A stretch of 64,000 nucleotides of DNA from Diadema setosum (lineage: Eukaryota; Echinodermata; Echinoidea; Diadematoida; Diadematidae): assembly GCF_964275005.1 (NCBI RefSeq), contig NC_092704.1:4415548-4479547 (forward strand), in the 5' to 3' direction. The notes beneath the pieces are model-generated. The model saw only the letters and a list, made by a program, of their open reading frames with translations. It did not search any database and had not been told where the DNA came from. A program made the translations under genes and the position numbers. Positions within the stretch are counted from its first letter, which is position 1. Each line of letters opens with the position of its first letter. Below are positions 56,982-64,000 of the stretch, in pieces.

Positions 56982-57470
56982 CTCTGACTTCCGGATCCTT
57001 AATACGGCGACTTTTCTTGCCCTTTTTTCGTTTGTGCTCACGTTTCACATGCTTCCGCAGCATGTTCCGCTTGTGGAAGGCAGCCGGGCACAGGTTGCAC
57101 CGGTACATGAACTGGTCGCGGCCCACTCCGTGAATGCTCATGTGCATGCGGCAGGAGGAGGACTGGGAGAACGTCTTGTAACAAATGTGGCACTGGTAGG
57201 GTCTCTTTCCTGTGTGCGTCATCATGTGTCTTTTCAGGCCGCCATTGTCGGAAAAAGCTTTGCCGCACACATCACACTTATACGGTCTTTCCCCTGTGTG
57301 GGTTCGCAGATGTATTGTCATGTTGGAGATGTACTTGCCACAGAGTTTACAGGGTCTCGCACGCCTACTCAAAGGCCTGTCCGGTTTGCCTCTGTTCTTC
57401 CACACATTCTCCCGAGGAAAGGAATGCACAGCTGGTTCGAGATTTGTATTGAAATGGATGGCATGAGAAC
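56982..57470 (-). CDS. Gene B exon: four C2H2 zinc fingers
   Basis: 489 bases, phase 1-1, acceptor GTGTGGATCCAACAG, donor GTCAGAG|GTAATC. A basic lead (LSRRARP) is followed by a short first finger (CKLCGKYISNMTIHLRTH, nine residues between C and H), TGERPYKC, CDVCGKAF..HMMTH, TGKRPYQC, CHICYKTF..HMSIH, a linker beginning HGVGRDQF and CNLCPAAF..HVKREH. A Lys/Arg-rich tail (HKRKKGKKSRR) could direct nuclear import. Two classical TGE/K-R-P linkers make this the most typical tandem-binding unit of the gene. Confidence 0.9.
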
Positions 57471-57954
57471 CTGTTGGATCCACACAAAGAGATAGAGAAA
57501 GAGTGTACACAATTGCAGTAAACTATACGAAATAGTGAGAAGGGTAAAAAGCCATGGTGATTACAGATGTATGACATTTGTCATTAAAGAAAAAGGTCTT
57601 GACCGCATTCACCAGCAATCCCCCTCTGACCTTACAATGCACATCCGACATCACTGACATTTTGTCCTTTACTCTTTTTATGTCATGATGTACAAAGGAG
57701 GAGAAATCATTTCTCTGTTTAATCAGATAATACTTGTCCAGTAACAATTTTCTAGAGATTCACGGCAAAGTGAAGAATTATTTACACATATTATAAGCAT
57801 ATTTTTCAAAGATTTCAAGATACTCATCCCCTGTATTTACAGTACATATCATTAAAGATTACACCATTAAGATTTTATAAAAGTACAAACAACCATCGAT
57901 TCTATATTTTATAGGTTTACTAAATTCTTCAAAGAAAAGCAATATAAACATTAC

Positions 57955-58104
57955 TCCGTTTCTCCATAGGGGGATCCTGGGTATCTGCCTTTGCAAGTGT
58001 GAGGTGCATCGGATATACATGTACTTGATCCTTCTGTTGACGACTACTGGCAAGTGAGTCAACTTGCTCAGATGATTCCCTTTGAACAACTTGTAAACCT
58101 GTAT
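57955..58104 (-). CDS. Gene B exon: 150-nt linker
   Basis: Phase 1-1, acceptor TTTAACTTCACTCAG, donor AAACGGA|GTAATG (A rather than G at the last exon base). It encodes 50 residues, Gln/Ser-rich (GLQVVQRESSEQVDSL), without a finger. Residue quality and the shared phase support it; the donor is weaker than the others. Confidence 0.6.
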
Positions 58105-60080
58105 CTGAGTGAAGTTAAATAGTGAGCATAGTGTTAATCATGATAATGTAGCTCCTACATGCGCAATGCACTGCAGTCATACACCTGTACTGTAGTCAGA
58201 TGGATGAGTAACAAAATGTGCTTTTACAAATTGATTTGTAAGGACTGCAGCATGCAGAGAAATTATGCTTCAATAATGCATGCAGTTTCATACTAATAAG
58301 ATGATGTCTACACGCTGCACTCACTTGTAGCAAATCAGAGAGGGGATGATGGGATGAGAACGAGAAATTTGAGTGCACTTCTGCAATGCACAAAATGTAA
58401 TTGTCTTTATGTGAGAACCACCATAATAGGATGGTTCTCACATATCATATTACGGTAGTATATTACATTGTAATATTACCATTTCAAAAGGTAGTATATT
58501 ACACTACCATTTCAAAATCTTTGTAGGATTCATGGTGTTGGCACTTCACTCCCCCTACCAATGTACACACACAAACATACACACACATACACCACACACA
58601 CACACACACACAAACACACAAACACACACACACAGATTTACATGTACTTGATCTATGTACATCGATTCTGCTCACTGAAGCTGGAAATAGAAAGTATTAG
58701 AGCCCAGATAACGTGTACCCCAAGGAAACAGATATCAGGCTGTTAAAAAAACAAACAAACAAACAAACAAAACACACACACAAAACATTCAAACATAAAA
58801 AAGATATGTACACCTATATTTTTAAATGGATACTACGAAGTTACATCAGATGAGTACGTTGTAGCAGAAAACAGCGGACCTCTAGACCCTGTTGCTAGAA
58901 ACTTGACTTGCTGTCAAACGCAACTTCACATTAAATACCAGTACTGCAGGCACAGAGCATTTGACTGCTTTTAAAGAACCTTGCATTTCATTGCAGTTTA
59001 CTTTTGATTCTTGTTCACTGATCCGAATTAAAAAAATAATAGCTGATGCTCTCAAAAAGGTACCAAATGTATCCTTTCAGCCACTAAAGTGGCCCCATAG
59101 CAGTTTATGGATTAATGCCTATTATTAAACCCATTCCTTACCGGAACCTGGTGTACAAGGATCCCATGGCATCAACTGATATAAAAGGAACCTGGCATAC
59201 CAGGTTCCCAAAATGTACACAAGAGCCATGCATTTGCGGCCTAAATTCATTTTTTTTTTTTTTTTTTTTTGCTGCCCACAAATATGGTTTTGATAGGAAA
59301 ATTGAGTTTCTTTGATCAATATCTTTTCTCTTTCTGTATGAAAACTGTGTGATTCACAGTATTATTCACCTTTTATAGCCAATGTAGTGTGCACTTGTTT
59401 TAACATGAAACTTATAGGAAGATATGCGGAGCAATCAATGCAGAGCTCAGTTGATTTTGGCTATTGCTGACCCCATTCAGGTGCATCTTTCTCTGTGTAC
59501 CGTGAACGTCCATAATTTTGCACGATTAATTTTCCAGGCTGAGCGGCTCAAAAGCACATTTGCGCAACCATCAACCCATTCAATACGTGCAGAGAAAATC
59601 TTGAAGGTATTTTTGCAGGTTTTCGAATTGGCGCTAGTCAGAAGTCTTGCAAAAATATATTTTTTTAAATTAATGTACCACAACAAATTCTGTTTACAGT
59701 ATGAGAAATAATATTAACACACTGGTAGTGACTATGCCCTTGTTGCTACAATCTCGGCAGTTTGTATTACAAAGCAACCAAAAACACAACTAGCTATCAA
59801 AGTTGCATTTGATATTTGTGTACGAAATCAAATACAAGTCCTTTCAGCAATGTATAAGTCCATTGCTGAAAGGACTTGCTTTATAAACATAAAGTTATGT
59901 ACCATTTTGGGGACTTGGGTTTTATTTTTCGAGTTGTGTTCAAACGCCAAGTTTCTGGCACCATGACATGAGTTGGAAACACAATTTCAAAAGACCTGTA
60001 CCCTCCCCTGGGACTGCAACAACAAAGTTTCGTCAATTCTGTACAACTAGCATGCTTCACAAACTAATTTAAGTAGTTAC
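58105..60080. other. Gene B intron: microsatellite and small hairpins, no exon seen
   Basis: (CA)n-type repeats lie at 58564-58634 and (CAAA)n at 58750-58772. A diverged inverted pair GGAACCTGG..CCAGGTTCC is at 59189-59210, a T-run at 59250-59270, and a perfect 18-bp hairpin at 59835-59878. Confidence 0.5.
59835..59878. other. Perfect 18-bp inverted repeat with 8-nt loop
   Basis: CAAGTCCTTTCAGCAATG (59835-59852) pairs without mismatch to 59861-59878, with TATAAGTC between. It may be a tiny transposon remnant or a transcript hairpin; no related copy was found in the window. Confidence 0.8.
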
Positions 60081-60860
60081 CTCTGGCTGCATCCTGTTCA
60101 GCTTGTTCAACATTTTCAAGGTGTGCGCGAGTTGTTAAATGTCTCTGTAATTTGCTGGGCCTCCCAAATATTTTCTTGCACACTTCACATTTATTCATAT
60201 TTTCGCTCGGCATCTTGATTCCATGCTCAAGCAGGTGAAAGCGAAGGGAGGACTTGAGACCAAAAACCTTCAAGCACTTGTGACAACGGAAAGATGTACG
60301 CGATTCTCCAGCCTCACTCACAAGCTTTGATGACTCTGGTATTGGAGGATGCTCCTCATAGATATTATCCTTTTTGTGCTGACAATAGCGTCCACTCAGT
60401 GCAGTGTAAGTAGCACATTTCTTTGGATTCCGTTGGCTTGTAGAATTCTCTGCTCGCATGTGGATCACAACATGTCGGATCATATCAGACCTGCGAGCAA
60501 AACATTTGCAACACTCCTTACACTTGAAAGCCTGTCCTCCAGTGTCCCTTCGGACGAACGTAATGTACAATTCGTTGTCGTCTTCACCTTCATCAGCACT
60601 GCTGTCACTGTTGTCGACAACACTGCCTGGAACTACAACAGTATTGCCAAGAGTATCTATACTATTGCCAGGAATATCATCATTGTTAACAGAGTTATTA
60701 GGCAGCATGTGTGCTGTGCTGGAATTTCTAAGAGCTTCTAGTTTTCCTTCTTCCTCAGACAGGTCTTCAGATCCTGAAGGGAAATCTCCCTCTTCCACTT
60801 GTACTTTTGAGCCTTCACTGTGAGAGTCGACTTCAATGAATCCGTCAGAGTCTATACCAT
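60081..60860 (-). CDS. Gene B first visible exon: acidic region and three C2H2 zinc fingers
   Basis: 780 bases, phase 1-1, acceptor ACATAAATCCAG, donor GCCAGAG|GTAACT. The first 110 residues are acidic and Ser/Asn-rich (EEGDFPSGSEDLSEEEG, SADEGEDDNE). Then come CKECCKCF..HVVIH, a 55-residue basic gap, CHKCLKVF..HLLEH, a linker HGIKMPSENMNK and CEVCKKIF..HLTTRAH. It must be preceded by another exon supplying the first base of its split Asp codon, as in gene A exon 1, whose acceptor context (AATCCAG|AT) is alike. No upstream exon or promoter was found to the right. Confidence 0.86.
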
Positions 60861-61479
60861 CTGGATTTATGTACACAGTATAAGAAGGAACAGGAACAAA
60901 TAGGTTTACATACTGTATGTACGGTATACAATGTATACGTAAAGGGCTGGACGTTAGCAGTGGCCTGGGCCACTTAAAAATGATGTCTGGCCAACAAATT
61001 TCCAAAAAGGTTATCTTTTGACTGCCCTATCAGTACACTAGGATTCAAAATGGAATGTTGTTAAATCATTCCTTTTTATTTTGGGGCAACCAAAATGTCA
61101 AATTTTAGGATTTTAAACGGCCGAATCAGGCCATCAAATGTTAGTGTAAAGCCCCGAGATAACTCTGGATTCAGCTCTAGGGAAACAGTGTGTGGGGAAA
61201 CACAGAACTAACAATGTCATCAGTATCCAAAGCAAGTGACTGAATGGAATAGTATACTGATTCAAAGATTCTATTAATTTTCGGGTTCTGGGTCCCCCAA
61301 GGGCCCCTAAAGGGGGCATGGCGTCAATTTGAATATAAAGCGAGACTCTATCCACCTATGGATGCTCCCTCCTAAATTTGGTTTAAAAAAAATCTGGGTT
61401 TTGCCATGTAAAAGAAGCTGAAAATGTTACTTAATGCATGATGGACAACAAATGATTATAACTATGCATTCAAAAAAAC
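60861..61479. other. Upstream of gene B's first visible exon, nothing recognised
   Basis: An open frame on the minus strand near 61134-61355 has no splice signals in the gene's phase and no recognisable motif. Confidence 0.4.
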
Positions 61480-64000
61480 AAAAACAAAACTAGAAATGTT
61501 GCTATGGCGACTGATGCCTCCGCCATAATGCATGATTCTCCCAATAGGCGTATAGTACAATGTCGTCACAATGTGTGATCCATGACAGTTTCACATAACT
61601 GGGAAAATATTGAAACGACAGGTTTGTCAGAAATTTCTTGAATTGGGTTTGCTTTAATTTTTTAAGAGTGCAGGTACACTTTTATGATGGGGAATTGAAA
61701 ATTTTTATTTGAATTCTGACAGACCTTTTTATAAGTTTAAGCATTGAGTAATTTCCAAGGTACAGTATGAAGAAAGAGTGTAATGACGGTACAAAATGGA
61801 TTTTTTTTTTTTTTTTTTTTTTTTGGGGGGGGGCATTGAAACCTGGCCTTTGACCCTTAACCTTTGACCTTTGACCTTCTGGCTGGAAATTTCCCAGAGA
61901 ATCTCCATTAGGTAATGCATGTATTAATTTTTGAAACTAATAATGCAAGCATTGCATAAACTAGTATATGAGGGAAATAGTAAAATTTTGAGGAGATGAC
62001 CTTGACCTTTGACCCCTGACTATTGACCCATGACCCCTAAATTCCCTAGATAATCCCTGCCAGTCAGTACATGCGTATGTACCAAGTTCCATGAAGATAC
62101 ATTGAACCATTTGCGAGACTAGAAATGTCGCTTTGGCGACTGGTATGCCTCCGCCATAATGCATGATTTTCCCAATAGGTCTAGATAGTACATGTGGACA
62201 ATGTGTGATTACATTTTCACAAAATTGGCAAAATATTGAAATGACAAGTTTGTCACAAATGTGTTGAATGTTCACCTTCCTTGACCTAGGTTTAATTGGA
62301 TGAATAGGAGAGCATGTATCTAGGGATTTAAGGACTTTAACTCGACTTTGACCTATTCATACATTTAGGCATTGAGTAATTTTCAAGGTACAGGTGTGGA
62401 GAAAAAGTGCAATTTCTGAATTGAATAGTAAATTGTTACCATTTTCATCTGGCCCTTGACCCTAAAATTCATAAGATAATCACTTTCAGGTAGATCATGC
62501 AAAATATGTACTAAGTTTCAAGATAACTTGAGCCACTTCCGAGATATGGAGGAAAAAGTTCGTTCAGCACTTTCACTTGATCTTTGACCTTTTGACCTTT
62601 GAGGCAAAAAAAGAAGAAAAAAAAAAACTTTCCAGAGAATTTCTATTAGGTTACACATGTATGCATACAATGTACACCAAGTGTTAAAAAAAAAATAACC
62701 CTGCTGGCATTGCATGATAGGAGGGAAATAGTAACATTTTGAAGTGTTGCACTTGACCTTTGACCCCTGACCTTTGACCCCACGAACCCTACATTCTCTA
62801 GATAATCACTTCCAGTCAGTATATGTATATACTATGTTCCATGAAGATACCTTGAACAATTTTCCAAGGTATGGAGAAAAAAAAAAGTTTTAATATTTTT
62901 ACTTGACCTTTTGACCTTTGACCTCATGACCCAAACTTTCACCAGAGAATCTTAATTGGGTAATACATGTATACACTAAGTTTCAAGAAAATATCTTCAG
63001 GCATTCAATAGATATGGTGGAAATAGTGAAATTTTATGTATTTGACCCTGACCTTTTGACCTTTGACCTTTGACCTCATGACCCAAACTTTCACCAGAGA
63101 ATCTTAATGGGGTAATACATGTATACACTAAGTTTCAAGAAAATATCTTCAGGCATTCAATATATATGGTGGAAATAGTGAAATTTTATGTATTTGACCT
63201 TGACCTTTTGACCTTTGACCTTGAGCATGTGCACCCAAAAGTTGATAGGCACAACTTCACCCCCTAATACACATACATGCCAAGTTTCATTAGGATACCT
63301 CAATGGGTTTTGATAGTTACCTTGTCCACAAAATTCATTACGGACGGACGGAAGGACGGACGGACGGACGGACGGACAACCCGAAAACATAATGCCTCCG
63401 GCACCACTTCGTGGCGGAGGCATAAAAAGTGATATTGCAACATTTTCACCTAACCTTTGACCTTTTGACCTTTGACCTTATGACATGAAACTCTCTCTGG
63501 AGAATCTCTACGCAGTAGTACATGTCCACACCAAGTTTCAAGAAAATACCTTTGGGCATTGCATAGATATGGAGGAAATTGCAACATTTGTAGCATTTGA
63601 CCTTGACTGTTTGACCTTTGACCTCTTGCCAATGTCACTAAAATCTACTCAACTAATTGTCCTATCATACATCATCCTTGGACCAAGTTTGGTGAAAGCT
63701 GCTTCATCCAGTTTTGAGTTATCACGTAAAAAGATAAATTTTAGGATTTGACCTTGATCTTTGACCTTTGACCTCTGTCCGATTTCACTGAAAAAAACTA
63801 ATCAAGTAATTGTCCCATTATACATCATCCTCCAACAAAGTTTGGTGAAATTTGCTCTATCCAGTCTTGAGTTATCGCGTAAACGGATACAATATAAATT
63901 TCATGATTTGACCTTGACATTTTACCTTTAGCCGATTTCACCCAAAATCTAATCAAATAATTGCCCCATCATACTTCATACTTGGACCAAGTTTGGTAAA
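61480..64000. repeat. Large repeat with dense DR1-like TGACCTTTGACC motifs
   Basis: Two nested starts (ACTAGAAATGTTGC at about 61491, ACTAGAAATGTCGC at about 62118) share GCGACTG..ATGCCTCCGCCATAATGCATG. An end with a CGGA-type tract (63342-63377) and ATGCCTCCGGC..GGCGGAGGCAT lies at about 63390-63423. Monomers of about 150 bases recur (AGTTTCAAGAAAATA, GGAAATAGTGAAATTTT, then the TGACC stretch); two at 62922-63224 are nearly identical with a 152-base period. Eleven exact TGACCTTTGACC words occur between 61865 and 63770, all in one orientation. No open frame of note. The repeat runs off the right edge. Confidence 0.65.

Noticed and set aside
42913-61005. Each gene B zinc-finger exon as a separate single-exon gene
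   Set aside because: All have acceptor and donor signals in the same phase, most lack a start codon in good context, and their open frames run into introns before stopping.
61134-61355. Possible first exon of gene B
   Set aside because: No donor that would supply the required single base in frame and no conserved motif.
61480-64000. Regular repeats as a CRISPR-like array or satellite
   Set aside because: Monomers are diverged, about 150 bp and shared with intronic copies, and the genome is clearly eukaryotic.

Overview
The window looks like nuclear DNA from a marine invertebrate, most likely an echinoderm. The grounds are an AT-rich background, spliced C2H2 zinc-finger genes with short exons in long introns, many small inverted-repeat transposons, TACATGTA-type words and arrays of TGACCTTTGACC. 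The species cannot be told from the sequence alone. Exon borders were read by hand from splice signals and frame, with no transcript support.

Layout. Gene A (plus strand, 2.65-10.64 kb) is the 3' part of a C2H2 zinc-finger gene; four exons are visible and the last ends in a stop. From 10.6 to 18.4 kb there are repeats, including a broken DIRS-type retroelement with inverted ends. Gene C (plus, 18.37-20.55 kb) is a long exon coding for a protein with two copies of a zinc-binding module known to me from Crypton/tyrosine-recombinase-related proteins, an internal 276-nt tandem duplication and no recombinase domain. From 20.6 to 32.7 kb the DNA is noncoding: an old diverged duplication (24.0-26.6 against 28.5-32.4 kb) pocked with insertions. 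Gene B (minus, 60.86 to 32.72 kb) has at least 15 exons that join in one open frame of about 1,817 codons. Its first ten visible exons carry about 20 zinc fingers plus linkers; its last five encode a transposase-like region that I recognise from memory as DUF7869. A CR1/L2-type LINE lies in its penultimate large intron. The right end (61.5-64 kb) is a repeat dense in DR1-like nuclear-receptor motifs.

How it fits together. Genes A and B point toward each other and share an exon design: each internal zinc-finger exon starts and ends in phase 1, so exons can be skipped, duplicated or swapped without breaking the frame. The most notable reading is that gene B is a host zinc-finger array spliced onto a transposase-derived C-terminus. 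The 5' ends of both A and B lie outside what I can identify; no promoter was recognised. At least five MITE families with TTAA target duplications sit in introns and spacers, several close to splice sites.
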